Positions 31,456 to 40,557 of a stretch of 64,000 nt of DNA are shown here, piece by piece. The position numbers and the translations under genes are program-made. The DNA is from Cellulomonas humilata. GTDB lineage: Bacteria > Actinomycetota > Actinomycetes > Actinomycetales > Cellulomonadaceae. Under the pieces are notes generated by a model. The model saw only the letters and a list, made by a program, of their open reading frames with translations, was not told the origin of the DNA and ran no database searches. Within the stretch, counting starts at the first letter, position 1; every line of letters begins with the position of its first letter. The stretch covers positions 186,001-250,000 of the forward strand of contig NZ_JAUSVB010000004.1 of NCBI RefSeq assembly GCF_030814415.1, written 5' to 3'.

Positions 31456-32898
31456 GTGCGATCAGCCGTCCTGGACCCCGGCGGCACCACCATGCCGCCA
31501 CTTGCCCGACGCATCGCTGCCCTGCTCCTGCTCGCACTCACGTCTGCGACCCTGCTCCTCGTCGCCTCCCCTGCGCGCGCGCAGGGGCCCGTGGCGTCGG
31601 CGACGGCGGCGTGCGTCGCCGACGCGGCGACCGGATGCATCGTCGGCACCCTGCGCACCGCGGCCGGAGAACCCGTCGTCGGCGCAGTCGTGAACGTGGT
31701 CGGCCCGCAGGGCGACCTCACGGCCACCAGCGACGCGACCGGCCGCTGGTCGGTCGCCGTCACCGAGCCCGGCGAGTACGAGGTCACCCTCGACGTCGCG
31801 ACGGTCCCCGCCGGCGAGACGCTGCGGGACCCCGCCAACAACCCCCGCACGGTCGTGGTCGGTCTGGGTGCCTCGGCAGCCGCGCTGTTCCCGCTCGGGG
31901 CTCCCGCCGACGGCGGAGGCGGCGACACGGGCGACGAGCCCAGCGACTCGCCCACGACCGGCACCGAGGGCGATGCTGCCGTCCCCACGACCCCCGGCTC
32001 CACCGGTTCGGGTGTGACCGCGGCGCGCGTCGCCCAGCTCACCGTCAACGGTCTGGTGTTCGGCACGCTCCTCGCGCTCGCGAGCGTCGGGCTCTCCCTG
32101 ATCTACGGCACGACCGGCCTGAGCAACTTCGCGCACGGCGAGCAGGTGTCACTCGGCGGCATCCTCGCGTACGTCGGGACGCAGCTGGTCGGGCTGCCGC
32201 TGATCCCGTCGGCGATCATCGCTGTCGCGCTCGGCGCCGCCACCGGGTGGTTGCAGGACGCGGGGCTGTGGAAGCCCTTGCGCCGGCGCGGCGTCGGGAT
32301 GATCCAGCAGATGATCGTGACGATCGGTCTGTCGATGGCGATCTCGTACGTGTTCCAGTTCTTCTTCGGTGCCGGCCCGCTGCGCATCGTCACGGACACC
32401 CCGACATCGGTGGCCATCGGCCCGGTCCGGATCACGACGACGACGCTGTGGTCGATGGCGATCGCGGCCATCGTGCTCGGCGGGGTCGCGTACTTCCTGC
32501 TCGGCACCCGGGCGGGACGTGCCACCCGCGCGGTCGCTGACAACCCCGCACTGGCCGCCGCGTCGGGCATCTCGGTGAACGGCATGATCCGGATCGTCTG
32601 GACGCTCGGGGCCGGCCTGGCCGCGCTCGGCGGCGTCCTGATCGGCCTCTACTTCGGCGCGACGTCCTGGTACTCGGGCGGCGCGCTCCTGCTGCTGATG
32701 TTCGCCGCCGTGACCCTCGGTGGTCTCGGCGCCGCCTTCGGGGCGCTCGCCGGCTCGATCGTCATCGGCCTCGTGGTCGAGCTGTCGAGCCTCTGGATCC
32801 CGACGGACATGCGGTACGCGTCCGCGCTCGTGATCCTCATCCTCGTCCTGCTGGTACGACCGCAGGGCATCCTCGGTCGAGCGACGCGCGTCGGATAA
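31456..32898 (+). CDS. livH: Branched-chain amino-acid ABC permease LivH fused to a secreted N-terminal domain
   Basis: 480 residues. Residues 1-42 are a signal peptide (basic ARR, long Leu/Ala core, cleavage near ARA-QG). About 62-145 resemble a carboxypeptidase-regulatory/Ig-like beta domain (GTLRTAAGEPVVGAVVNVVG...DATGRWSVAVTEPGEYEV). About 146-188 form a Gly/Asp/Pro/Thr linker, and about 190-480 are the LivH permease (VNGLVFGTLLALASVGLSLIYG, LSNFAHGEQVSLG). Classical LivH lacks the first 190 residues. The GTG start has GGAGG at ideal distance and keeps the signal peptide; MPPLARR (31492) is the alternative. First gene of livHMGF. Confidence 0.88.
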   Translation: MRSAVLDPGGTTMPPLARRIAALLLLALTSATLLLVASPARAQGPVASATAACVADAATGCIVGTLRTAAGEPVVGAVVNVVGPQGDLTATSDATGRWSVAVTEPGEYEVTLDVATVPAGETLRDPANNPRTVVVGLGASAAALFPLGAPADGGGGDTGDEPSDSPTTGTEGDAAVPTTPGSTGSGVTAARVAQLTVNGLVFGTLLALASVGLSLIYGTTGLSNFAHGEQVSLGGILAYVGTQLVGLPLIPSAIIAVALGAATGWLQDAGLWKPLRRRGVGMIQQMIVTIGLSMAISYVFQFFFGAGPLRIVTDTPTSVAIGPVRITTTTLWSMAIAAIVLGGVAYFLLGTRAGRATRAVADNPALAAASGISVNGMIRIVWTLGAGLAALGGVLIGLYFGATSWYSGGALLLLMFAAVTLGGLGAAFGALAGSIVIGLVVELSSLWIPTDMRYASALVILILVLLVRPQGILGRATRVG

Positions 32899-32910
32899 CG
32901 GAGACCCCTC

Positions 32911-33897
32911 ATGGACTGGACACGCATCCTCACCAACGTCGCCGGCGAGTTCTTCGCCCCGACGACCGCCGCCTACGCGCTCGCCGCGATCGGGCTCAAC
33001 ATCCACTTCGGTCTCACGGGACTGCTCAACATGGGCCAGGCCGGCTTCATGCTGCTCGGCGCGTACGGCTTCGCCATCGCGACGATCGCCGGCTGGCCCC
33101 TGTGGGCGGCCGTGCTCATCGCCATCGCGGCAGCGACGATCTTCGCGCTCATCCTGGGCATCCCGACCCTGAAGCTGCGCGGGGACTACCTGGCGATCGT
33201 CACGATCGCCGCCGCGGAGATCGTCCGCCTCGTCGGCCGGTCGACCGCCCTCACGGAGCTCACCGGCGCCTCGAGCGGTCTGCGCGGCAACCAGTACAAG
33301 GACACGTTCCAGGACGCGTCACCGTTCGACGACGGCAACTGGGCCCTCGGCCCGTTCGAGTACGCCGTGAACGCGTCGAACAGCTGGTGGATCCGGATCG
33401 TCGGCTGGGTCGTCGTCGGCCTCGCCTGCTGGCTCGTCTGGCTCCTCATCCGCAGCCCCTGGGGCCGCGTCCTCAAGGGCATCCGCGAGGACGAGGACGC
33501 CGTGCGCTCGCTCGGCAAGAACGTCTACAGCTACAAGATGCAGGCGCTCGTGCTCGGCGGCGTGATCGGGTCCCTGGCCGGGATCCTCTACGTGCTGCCA
33601 CGAGCCGTCCAACCGGACTCCATGGGCAGATCCATGACGTTCTTCATCTGGACGATCCTGCTGCTCGGCGGGGCGGCGACCGTGTTCGGGCCGGTGCTCG
33701 GCTCGATCATCTTCTGGGCGGTCCTCGCCCTGGTGAAGCTCACCCTGCGCGACGTGGTCCCCACCACCTTCCTGCGCAGCGAGCAGATCGAGCAGTTCGG
33801 CTGGATCATCGTGGGAGTCGCCCTGATGCTGCTGATCATCTTCCGACCACAAGGCATCCTCGGCGACAAGAAGGAGCTGGCGATCAATGCCCACTGA
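32911..33897 (+). CDS. livM: Branched-chain amino-acid ABC permease LivM
   Basis: Second permease of the Liv importer, 328 residues with about ten membrane helices. Diagnostic stretch LAAIGLNIHFGLTGLLNMGQAGFMLLGAYGFA and the EAA-like cytoplasmic loop SPWGRVLKGIREDEDAVRSLGKN that contacts the ATPases. Ends in IFRPQGILGDKKE as usual. Starts 12 bases after livH and overlaps livG by 11 bases, so the operon is tightly packed. Confidence 0.94.
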   Translation: MDWTRILTNVAGEFFAPTTAAYALAAIGLNIHFGLTGLLNMGQAGFMLLGAYGFAIATIAGWPLWAAVLIAIAAATIFALILGIPTLKLRGDYLAIVTIAAAEIVRLVGRSTALTELTGASSGLRGNQYKDTFQDASPFDDGNWALGPFEYAVNASNSWWIRIVGWVVVGLACWLVWLLIRSPWGRVLKGIREDEDAVRSLGKNVYSYKMQALVLGGVIGSLAGILYVLPRAVQPDSMGRSMTFFIWTILLLGGAATVFGPVLGSIIFWAVLALVKLTLRDVVPTTFLRSEQIEQFGWIIVGVALMLLIIFRPQGILGDKKELAINAH

Positions 33898-34816
33898 GCC
33901 CACTCCCGCAGCCGTCGACGCCCGCGCGGCGGTCGCCGCCGCGCTCAAGGACGTCCCGCACGTCCCGGGCGCCCCCAAGCCCGACCCGGTCCTCATCGCC
34001 GACGACGTCCGCCGGATGTTCGGTGGCGTCAACGCCGTCGACGTCGACCACGTCGAGGTGCAGCGCGGTGCCATCACGGCCCTGATCGGGCCCAACGGCG
34101 CCGGCAAGACGACGTTCTTCAACCTGCTGACCGGGTTCGACAAGCCCAACAGCGGGAAGTGGACCTTCGACGGCCGGTCGCTCGGCGGTGTCGCTGCCGC
34201 CCGGGTGGCGCGCGCCGGGATGGTCCGCACGTTCCAGCTCACCAAGGCGCTCAACCGCATGACCGTCATGGAGAACATGCGGCTCGGCGCCACCGCCCAG
34301 CCCGGCGAGAACCTGTTCGCGGCGCTCGTGCCCGCGGTCTGGCGCCCGCGGGAGAAGGCGATCTCGGCGCAGGCCGAGGAGCTCCTGGCACGCTTCAAGC
34401 TCGACACCAAGCGCGACGACTTCGCGGGCAGCCTGTCCGGTGGTCAGCGCAAGCTGCTCGAGATGGCCCGTGCGCTCATGGCCAAGCCGCAGATGATCAT
34501 GCTCGACGAGCCGATGGCCGGCGTGAACCCCGCGCTGACCCAGTCGCTCCTCGGGCACATCCAGGCGCTGCGCGACGACGGCATGACCGTGCTGTTCGTC
34601 GAGCACGACATGCACATGGTCCGGCACATCTCGGACTGGGTGATCGTCATGACGGAGGGCCGCATCGTGGCCGAAGGCCCGCCCGACTCGGTGATGAACA
34701 ACCCCGCGGTGATCGACGCGTACCTCGGTGCGCACCACGACACCGACCTCGGCGACGACGCCCTGCTGGACGACGCCGTGCTCGAGCAGCTGCGCACCGA
34801 GGAGGAGGCACGATGA
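33887..34816 (+). CDS. livG: Branched-chain amino-acid ABC ATPase LivG
   Basis: 309 residues. Walker A LIGPNGAGKTTF (about 66-77), Q-loop VRTFQLTKALNRMTV, signature LSGGQRKLLEMARAL, Walker B MIMLDEPMAGVNP and H-loop VLFVEHDMHMV, with the LivG-specific RMFGGVNAVD start of the domain. An N-terminal 35-residue Ala/Pro-rich extension precedes the ABC domain, and the C-terminus is acidic. Start overlaps livM; stop overlaps livF as ATGA. Confidence 0.94.
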   Translation: MPTEPTPAAVDARAAVAAALKDVPHVPGAPKPDPVLIADDVRRMFGGVNAVDVDHVEVQRGAITALIGPNGAGKTTFFNLLTGFDKPNSGKWTFDGRSLGGVAAARVARAGMVRTFQLTKALNRMTVMENMRLGATAQPGENLFAALVPAVWRPREKAISAQAEELLARFKLDTKRDDFAGSLSGGQRKLLEMARALMAKPQMIMLDEPMAGVNPALTQSLLGHIQALRDDGMTVLFVEHDMHMVRHISDWVIVMTEGRIVAEGPPDSVMNNPAVIDAYLGAHHDTDLGDDALLDDAVLEQLRTEEEAR

Positions 34817-35703
34817 GCGACGAGACGATGGGTGCGGTCACCCGCGACGACCACAGCACCCCTCCGACGGCTTCTGGGTCGACCTCGGTGGCCCTCGGTG
34901 ACCGGTCCGGCCTGCACCGTGGCGCACCGGAGGGGGAACCGCTCCTGGCGGCGACCGACCTGGTGGCCGGGTACCTGCCCGGGGTGAACATCCTCAACGG
35001 GTGCGACCTCGTGCTCCACCCCGGCGAGCTCATCGGGATCATCGGGCCGAACGGCGCCGGCAAGTCGACGCTGCTCAAGGCCCTGTTCGGGCTGGTCAAC
35101 GTCCGCTCCGGCTCGGTGACGCTCGCGGGCGAGGAGATCACCAACCTGCGAGCGGACCACCTGGTCCAGCGCGGGGTCGGGTTCGTCCCGCAGAACAACA
35201 ACGTGTTCCCCTCGCTCACCATCGAGGAGAACCTGCAGATGGGCGCGTTCCAGGCGCCGCGGAAGTTCGCCGAGCGGTTCGCGTTCGTCGCCGACCTGTT
35301 CCCGACGCTCGCGGAACGGCGTCGTCAGCGCGCCGGCTCGCTGTCGGGTGGTGAGCGGCAGATGGTCGCGATGGCTCGCGCCCTGATGATGGAGCCGTCC
35401 GTCCTGCTGCTGGACGAGCCCTCCGCCGGCCTGTCGCCGGTGAAGCAGGACGAGACGTTCCTGCGGACGCGCAAGATCAACAAGGCCGGCGTCTCCGTCG
35501 TGATCGTCGAGCAGAACGCCCGCCGCGCCCTGCAGATCTGCGACCGCGGCTACGTGCTCGACCAGGGCCGCAACGCCTACTCCGGCCCGGGGCGGCAGCT
35601 CATGCACGACCCCAAGGTGATCGAGCTCTACCTGGGCACGCTCGCTACGGACGTCGAGGCAGCGAGCCACGGCCCGCTGCTCCCGCCCACCGAGAAGGCC
35701 TAG
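34813..35703 (+). CDS. livF: Branched-chain amino-acid ABC ATPase LivF
   Basis: 296 residues. Walker A IIGPNGAGKSTLLKALFGL, LivF hallmark GVGFVPQNNNVFPSLTIEENL, signature LSGGERQMVAMARAL, Walker B VLLLDEPSAGLSP, H-loop region VVIVEQNARRAL. The first 50 residues are an unstructured extension not seen in classical LivF. GGAGGAGG lies just ahead of the ATG, which overlaps the livG stop. Its stop overlaps by two bases the stop of the convergent nucleotidyltransferase-like gene. Last gene of livHMGF; the binding protein is encoded separately at 37.2 kb. Confidence 0.93.
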   Translation: MSDETMGAVTRDDHSTPPTASGSTSVALGDRSGLHRGAPEGEPLLAATDLVAGYLPGVNILNGCDLVLHPGELIGIIGPNGAGKSTLLKALFGLVNVRSGSVTLAGEEITNLRADHLVQRGVGFVPQNNNVFPSLTIEENLQMGAFQAPRKFAERFAFVADLFPTLAERRRQRAGSLSGGERQMVAMARALMMEPSVLLLDEPSAGLSPVKQDETFLRTRKINKAGVSVVIVEQNARRALQICDRGYVLDQGRNAYSGPGRQLMHDPKVIELYLGTLATDVEAASHGPLLPPTEKA

Positions 35704-36344
35704 TCCCCGTCGGACCCGGTCGGCGCTGCGGCCCGGCCGGGTTCGACGTCGACGTCGGCCGGGCGTGGTGCGTCGGTGATGCCCAGCTCGTCCGCGAGGT
35801 ACAGGAACGCCTTGCCGTACGGGTGGTCCCGCACGTCGTGGCGGATGACGTCCCAGTCGATCTGCTCGCGCAGCGCGCGCACGATCGCCAGCAGCCGGCC
35901 GAAGTCGCACGCGTGCTCCCCCAGCACCCGCAGCTTCGCGGACACGATGTCCGTGGCCGCCAGGACCGGCATGCGGACGGCGAGCACCTCGAGGACGTCC
36001 GCGCGGTCCAGCAGCTCCTCGGTGACCGGCTCCCCCACCATCCGGTACAGCACGTCGACGAGCTGCCCGTGGTGGAACGCCTTGAACAGCCAGTTCTCCG
36101 CAGGCTGCTCGACGACCAGGCCCGCCGCGGCGATGGCCTCCTTGGCCCGGTCGACGTCCTTCTCGGTCACGGCGAAGTCGGCGTCGTGGCTCGGCTCGGG
36201 CGCCCCACGGGCCCAGGACGCGTAGCCGCCGACGAGCGCGAACGGGATCTCGGCGTCCATCAGCGCGACCGCGGTCAGCCGGAGCCCGTCCTGGAGCGCG
36301 GTGCGGTCGTCGGGGGGATCGGCGAGGGCGCCCTGCTGCGTCAT
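35700..36344 (-). CDS. Nucleotidyltransferase-fold protein
   Basis: 214 residues. The motif VGGYASWARGAPEPSHDADFAVT matches the active-site GGxA...(D/S)xDxD pattern of minimal nucleotidyltransferases; a third acidic residue lies in GQLVDVLYR. Members include antitoxin/toxin AbiEii-like and housekeeping proteins, so role is open. There is no obvious partner antitoxin beside it; neighbours are livF (convergent) and a phosphodiesterase-fold gene (divergent, 59 bases between starts). An upstream extension of the frame is not supported. Confidence 0.75.
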   Translation of the reverse strand: MTQQGALADPPDDRTALQDGLRLTAVALMDAEIPFALVGGYASWARGAPEPSHDADFAVTEKDVDRAKEAIAAAGLVVEQPAENWLFKAFHHGQLVDVLYRMVGEPVTEELLDRADVLEVLAVRMPVLAATDIVSAKLRVLGEHACDFGRLLAIVRALREQIDWDVIRHDVRDHPYGKAFLYLADELGITDAPRPADVDVEPGRAAAPTGSDGD

Positions 36345-36403
36345 GGCTCCAGTGTCTACACGTCGACGGGCGGGCTCGCAGGTCGGCAGCCACAATCGAC
36401 GGG

Positions 36404-37165
36404 ATGCGCCTCGCCACCTTCAACATCCTGCATGCGCGGTCACTCGTCGACGGGCACGTCGACCTCGACCGGTTCGCCGCCGCCGTCCGCGACCTCGACG
36501 CGGACGTGCTCGCGCTGCAGGAGGTGGACCGCGACCAGCCCCGGTCGCACGGCGCCGACCTGACCGTCCTGGCCGCCGAGGCGATGGGCGCTCCCGAGCA
36601 CCGGTTCGCGGCCGTCCTGCACGGCGAGCCGGGCCTCTGGACGGCCGCGACCGGAGACCACCAACCGGCGACGGCGTCGTACGGCATCGCGCTCCTGAGC
36701 CGTCATCCCGTGCGCGAGTGGCGTGTCCTCAACCTGCCGGTGCTGCGACGCCGTGCCCCGGTGCGGTGGCCAGGGAACCGCTGGCCGACCCTCGTCAGCG
36801 ACGAGCCGCGCGCGGCGCTCGCAGCGGTGATCCAGGGGCCGCAGGGCGACGTGACGGTCGTGGCGACGCACCTGACGTTCATCCCGGGGTGGAGCACCCG
36901 GCAGCTGCGCACGCTCGTCTCGCGCGTCTCAGGGCTGCCACGGCCGCTGGTGCTCATGGGCGACCTCAACATCGGGGGTGACCGCCCGGCGCGCGTCACG
37001 GGCATGCGTCCGCTCGCGACGGCGGCCACCTTTCCCGTGGCGCACCCGATGCGGCAGCTGGACCACATCCTCGCGGACGGCCGCGTGGAGCCTCTGGGGG
37101 CCGCTCGCGCCCTCGACACGGGCCTGTCTGACCACCGGGCGCTCGTGGTCGACGTCTCGTACTGA
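36404..37165 (+). CDS. Endonuclease/exonuclease/phosphatase-family protein
   Basis: 253 residues of the DNase I-like EEP fold. Catalytic signatures in order: MRLATFNILHARS (Asn), DVLALQEVDRDQPRS (metal-binding Glu), ATHLTFIPG (His), LMGDLNIGG (Asp and Asn) and LSDHRALVVDV (final Asp-His). Typical substrates are nucleic acids, phospholipids or inositol phosphates; no membrane or signal segment is present. Divergent from the nucleotidyltransferase-like gene and followed by a strong bidirectional terminator before livK. Confidence 0.87.
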   Translation: MRLATFNILHARSLVDGHVDLDRFAAAVRDLDADVLALQEVDRDQPRSHGADLTVLAAEAMGAPEHRFAAVLHGEPGLWTAATGDHQPATASYGIALLSRHPVREWRVLNLPVLRRRAPVRWPGNRWPTLVSDEPRAALAAVIQGPQGDVTVVATHLTFIPGWSTRQLRTLVSRVSGLPRPLVLMGDLNIGGDRPARVTGMRPLATAATFPVAHPMRQLDHILADGRVEPLGAARALDTGLSDHRALVVDVSY

Positions 37166-37188
37166 ACGGGCTCAGAGGCCCGGACACG

Positions 37189-37226
37189 CCGGAGGCCGGC
37201 GCGGATTCGTCCGCACCGGCCTCCGG
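37189..37226. terminator. Bidirectional hairpin between the EEP gene and livK
   Basis: CCGGAGGCCGG...CCGGCCTCCGG with an inner GCGG/CCGC stem: 15 paired bases with one mismatch. It lies 24 bases after the EEP stop and 19 bases beyond the convergent livK stop. Confidence 0.78.
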
Positions 37227-37244
37227 TCCATCGTTCAGGCGGGG

Positions 37245-38510
37245 TCAGCCGACCTCGCCGAACTCCGACTTGGTGAACGTGTACTTGTTGTCGGCACCGA
37301 AGGTGTAGACGCCGATGTACGCGTTCGACGGGTCGTTGTCCGCGTTGAACGGACCCGCACCCGACTGCGCCTCGTAGTCGATGTCCTCGCCGGCGTCGAG
37401 CAGCTCGAGGCAGTCGGCGTACGACGAGCACTTCTCGCCACCGTCTGCACCGGAGACCGCAGCCATGTTGGCCTGGATGGTCTCGCCGTCCGTCGCGCCA
37501 CCCTTCACGGCCGCGAGGGCCGCGAGGATCGTCGCGTCGTAGGACTCCGCCGCGTACGAGAAGTCCGTCAGCCCGTCGTTCACCTCGAGGAGGCGGGCCT
37601 GGAACTCGTCGCTCGGGAAGGCGCCGGGCAGCGTGCCCTGCGCACCCTCGAGGAGGCCGGCCTGGAACTCCTCACCGAACTGCGTGAGGTTGCCGTCGAC
37701 GAAGTAGACCTTCGACATGTCGTAGCCCTGCGCGGCGAGCTCCGAGACGATCAGCGGCGTCTGCGTGGTGAACGCGATGATCGCGATCGCGTCCGGGTTG
37801 GTCGCGAGCGCACCGCTGACGATCGTGTTGAAGTTCGTCTCGTTCGGGTCGAACTCCTGGCCGGTCGTGCCGTAGGCGAGCGTCGCGCCCTGGTCGGTGA
37901 CGATCTCCTCGACGACGTTGCGGAGCGAGGTGCCGTAGTCGTCGTTGAAGACGATGACGCCGGGGTTCACCGCACCGTCACCCAGGATCAGGTTGGCGAG
38001 CGCCGCGCCCTGGACCGTGTCCGGCGGGGCCGTCCGGAAGTAGAAGTCGCTGTAGCCGGACAGGTCCGTGGCCGTGTTGGCCGGCGAGATCTGGACGATC
38101 TTCGCGCCCGTGATGTCGTCGATCACGTTGCGGGTCACCGAGGACGACGCCGCACCGACGATGACCGAGACGTCCTGGCTGATGAGGTCCTGGACCGACT
38201 GGGTGGCCACCTCGGCGTGCTCGGCGTCCGAGGAGTCCGTGTGGACGACCTCGACGTCTGAACCGAGGACCCCGCCTGCGGCGTTGATGTCCTCGACAGC
38301 AAGGTCCACGCCCGCGATCTCGGGCGGGCCGAGCTGGGCGAGCGAACCGGTCTGCGGAAGCAGGGTGCCGACGATCAACGGGCTGCCTGACTCGGCGCTG
38401 GCGCCGTCTGTCGCGTCGTCGCCGCTGTCGCCGGAGCTGCAGGCGGCGAGAACCAGCGCGGCTGCGCCGGCCAGGGCCGCGGCCCGAACTGCGTGTGTCG
38501 AACGAATCAT
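37245..38510 (-). CDS. livK: Branched-chain amino-acid binding lipoprotein (LivK type)
   Basis: Extracellular solute receptor for the Liv ABC importer. 421 residues. Lipoprotein signal ends LVLAACSSG with the lipidated Cys24, followed by a Gly/Ser/Asp-rich spacer and a periplasmic-binding fold I domain (LIVGTLLPQTGSLAQLGPPEIAGVDLAVEDINAAGGVLG). GAGGGG lies ahead of the ATG. It is on the opposite strand to livHMGF, separated by two genes, and has its own 170-base leader with AT-rich patches and two AGTACT palindromes. Ligand may be amino acids, amides or urea. Confidence 0.92.
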   Translation of the reverse strand: MIRSTHAVRAAALAGAAALVLAACSSGDSGDDATDGASAESGSPLIVGTLLPQTGSLAQLGPPEIAGVDLAVEDINAAGGVLGSDVEVVHTDSSDAEHAEVATQSVQDLISQDVSVIVGAASSSVTRNVIDDITGAKIVQISPANTATDLSGYSDFYFRTAPPDTVQGAALANLILGDGAVNPGVIVFNDDYGTSLRNVVEEIVTDQGATLAYGTTGQEFDPNETNFNTIVSGALATNPDAIAIIAFTTQTPLIVSELAAQGYDMSKVYFVDGNLTQFGEEFQAGLLEGAQGTLPGAFPSDEFQARLLEVNDGLTDFSYAAESYDATILAALAAVKGGATDGETIQANMAAVSGADGGEKCSSYADCLELLDAGEDIDYEAQSGAGPFNADNDPSNAYIGVYTFGADNKYTFTKSEFGEVG

Positions 38511-38709
38511 GCGTGGTACCCCTCTGTGAAGTACTGCGATCCGCGGAGCCCGGTAGGGCCCCTGCAGGTATGGCGCGAAAGTACTCATTGTTTGTGTCCG
38601 CGATGTGAATCGACATGTCTCAGAGCGGGTTGTTGCCGAGTTGTGACCAACCAGTAACTTGCTGACCTGGACGCGTGACCGACAAAAGCGAGGGTCCGGA
38701 CACGACGAA

Positions 38710-38737
38710 GGCCGGCCCGGAGCACTCCGGACCGGCC
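38710..38737 (-). terminator. Hairpin terminator after the ANTAR regulator
   Basis: GGCCGG-C-CCGGA/TCCGG-A-CCGGCC stem with a short loop, 15 bases beyond the stop of the regulator. No T run follows. Confidence 0.7.
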
Positions 38738-38751
38738 CTGTCATGCATGCG

Positions 38752-39438
38752 TCAGGACGACGCGCCGCCCACCTGCTCGATGACCGCGTCGGCCACCTCG
38801 CGCATGGTCAGGCGGCGGTCCATCGACGTCTTCTGGATCCAGCGGAACGACTCCGGCTCCGTCAGACCCATCTTGGTCATGAGCAGGCCCTTCGCCCGGT
38901 CAACGCGCTTGCGCGTCTCGAACCGCTCCGCCAGGTCCGCGACCTCGGACTCCAGCGCGCTGATCTGCGCGTACCGCGAGATCGCGATCTCCACCGCGGG
39001 CAGCAGGTCCGCCGGGCTGAACGGCTTGATCACGTACGCCATCGCGCCGGCGTCCCGCGCGCGCTCGACGAGCTCCTTCTGGGAGAACGCCGTCAGCAGG
39101 ACCACCGGAGCCAGGTGCAGCTTGCCGATGCGCTCGGCCGCCGAGATGCCGTCGAGGACGGGCATCTTCACGTCCATCACGACGACATCGGGCTTCAGGT
39201 CGGTGACCAGCTGCACGGCCGCCTCCCCGTCGCCGGCCTCGCCGACCACGTCGAAGCCCGCATCACGGAGCGTCTCGACGACGTCCATGCGGATCAACGC
39301 CTCGTCCTCCGCCACGACCGCTCGCCGCGCAGCACGCGCCGGGGCCGGGGTCGTCGGCTCGCCCGTCGGAGCCGGAGTGCTCAGGTCGAGGGGGTCGGGG
39401 GCCGCCTCGGTGGGTTCGGGGGTCGCGTCGGTGCTCAC
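38752..39438 (-). CDS. pdtaR: ANTAR-domain response regulator (PdtaR type)
   Basis: RNA-binding two-component regulator that prevents transcription termination. 228 residues from VSTDATPEP; a second GTG two codons earlier (39444) is equally possible. A 36-residue Pro/Thr-rich lead is followed by the receiver domain (acidic pair AEDE, phospho-acceptor Asp89 in VVVMDVKMP, Lys in YVIKPFSP). The C-terminal ANTAR domain (about 165-220: RVDRAKGLLMTKMGLTEPESFRWIQKTSM) comes last. Closely matches Rv1626/PdtaR, whose kinase PdtaS is usually encoded elsewhere, as here. In mycobacteria PdtaR targets include metal- and amine-related RNAs. A TACTCT element and lack of a ribosome binding site suggest a leaderless mRNA. 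Confidence 0.92.
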   Translation of the reverse strand: MSTDATPEPTEAAPDPLDLSTPAPTGEPTTPAPARAARRAVVAEDEALIRMDVVETLRDAGFDVVGEAGDGEAAVQLVTDLKPDVVVMDVKMPVLDGISAAERIGKLHLAPVVLLTAFSQKELVERARDAGAMAYVIKPFSPADLLPAVEIAISRYAQISALESEVADLAERFETRKRVDRAKGLLMTKMGLTEPESFRWIQKTSMDRRLTMREVADAVIEQVGGASS

Positions 39439-39563
39439 GTGCACAGAGTAGTCGGAGCGGTTGCTCGCTTCGCAGTGGTTGCGCCTGTGAGGCAGCCCAC
39501 GCGATGCCGTGCTCCGCGGCCGGACGTAGCCTCGACGGGTTCGGACACGTCCGAGGAGGCCTG

Positions 39564-40529
39564 ATGATGCGCAGCCACCGATCCGTCCGCGCGGCCCTCG
39601 CCGCTCTGTTCCTGCTGGGAGTAACCGCCCCCGCGGCGAGCGCCCACGACAGACCCACGGAGTACCTTCTCGACCCGGCGGGCACCGCGGCCGCCGCCAT
39701 CTACCCCGAGGGCATCGCCGCGCGCGGGGACACGTTCTACGTCGGCAGCACGACCGACGGGACCGTCTACCGCGGCGACCTGCGCTCCCCCACCGCGACG
39801 CCGTTCCTCGCCGGGGGCGTCGACGGCCGCACGTCCGCCGTCGGGATGAAGGTCGACGGCCGCACCCTGTTCGTCGCGGGCGGAGGCACCGGCCGCGTAT
39901 TCGCCTACGACGTGCGCACCCGCGAGCTCACCGGATCGTGGCAGGTCGAGCAGACCGGCGCCCCGACCTTCCTCAACGACATCGCGATCTCCCCGCGCGG
40001 CGACGTGTACGTGACCGACTCGTTGCGCCCCGCGCTGTACCGGATCGCTGCGGACGAGCGGCGCACGACCGCGGTCGAGACCCTGCCGACGTTCCTCGAC
40101 TTCACCGGCACCGCCCTCACCTACACCACCGGGTTCAACGTCAACGGCATCGTGATCTCGCCCGACGGCCGGTACGCCATCGTGGCGCAGTCGAACACGG
40201 CCACCCTGTTCCGGGTCGGACTGCGCGACCGGAGCGTCACACCCGTCGTGGGCGTGACCGTCGCCGGCGACGGCCTCGTCCTGGCCGGGCGGACGCTCTA
40301 TGCCGTCGAGCGCCAGGGCGACGTCGGGTACATCGTCACGATCGCCATCGACCGCCACCTCACCGCCGGCACCGTCGTCTCGCGCACCACCGACCCCGGG
40401 TTCGACGACCCGACCACCGCCGCGCTCGTCGGACGGTCGCTGCTCGTCGTGAACAGCCAGTTCGGCGAGCGGGCTGCCGGTGAGGCGCCTGGACCGTTCA
40501 CCGTGAGCCGGGTCCGCGCGCCGAAGTGA
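39564..40529 (+). CDS. Secreted beta-propeller protein (ScyD/ScyE or SMP-30-like)
   Basis: 321 residues with a signal peptide (MMRSHRSVRAALAALFLLGVTAPAASA, cleavage near ASA-HD). The rest repeats strands of a six-bladed beta-propeller: YPEGIAARGDTFYVGSTTDGTVYRGD, LNDIAISPRGDVYVTDS and GIVISPDGRYAIVAQS. The LND and ISPDGR motifs are shared with SMP-30/gluconolactonases and the ScyD/ScyE group, but catalytic residues were not identified, so an enzymatic role is uncertain. GAGGAGG ribosome binding site. It precedes a tRNA gene. Confidence 0.8.
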   Translation: MMRSHRSVRAALAALFLLGVTAPAASAHDRPTEYLLDPAGTAAAAIYPEGIAARGDTFYVGSTTDGTVYRGDLRSPTATPFLAGGVDGRTSAVGMKVDGRTLFVAGGGTGRVFAYDVRTRELTGSWQVEQTGAPTFLNDIAISPRGDVYVTDSLRPALYRIAADERRTTAVETLPTFLDFTGTALTYTTGFNVNGIVISPDGRYAIVAQSNTATLFRVGLRDRSVTPVVGVTVAGDGLVLAGRTLYAVERQGDVGYIVTIAIDRHLTAGTVVSRTTDPGFDDPTTAALVGRSLLVVNSQFGERAAGEAPGPFTVSRVRAPK

Positions 40530-40557
40530 CCTCCACGCCGGGCTATCCTGCTGCACG

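Noticed and set aside
35700..36344. Toxin-antitoxin or abortive-infection module
   Set aside because: The nucleotidyltransferase-like protein has no adjacent antitoxin-type gene on the same strand; context does not support a defence system.
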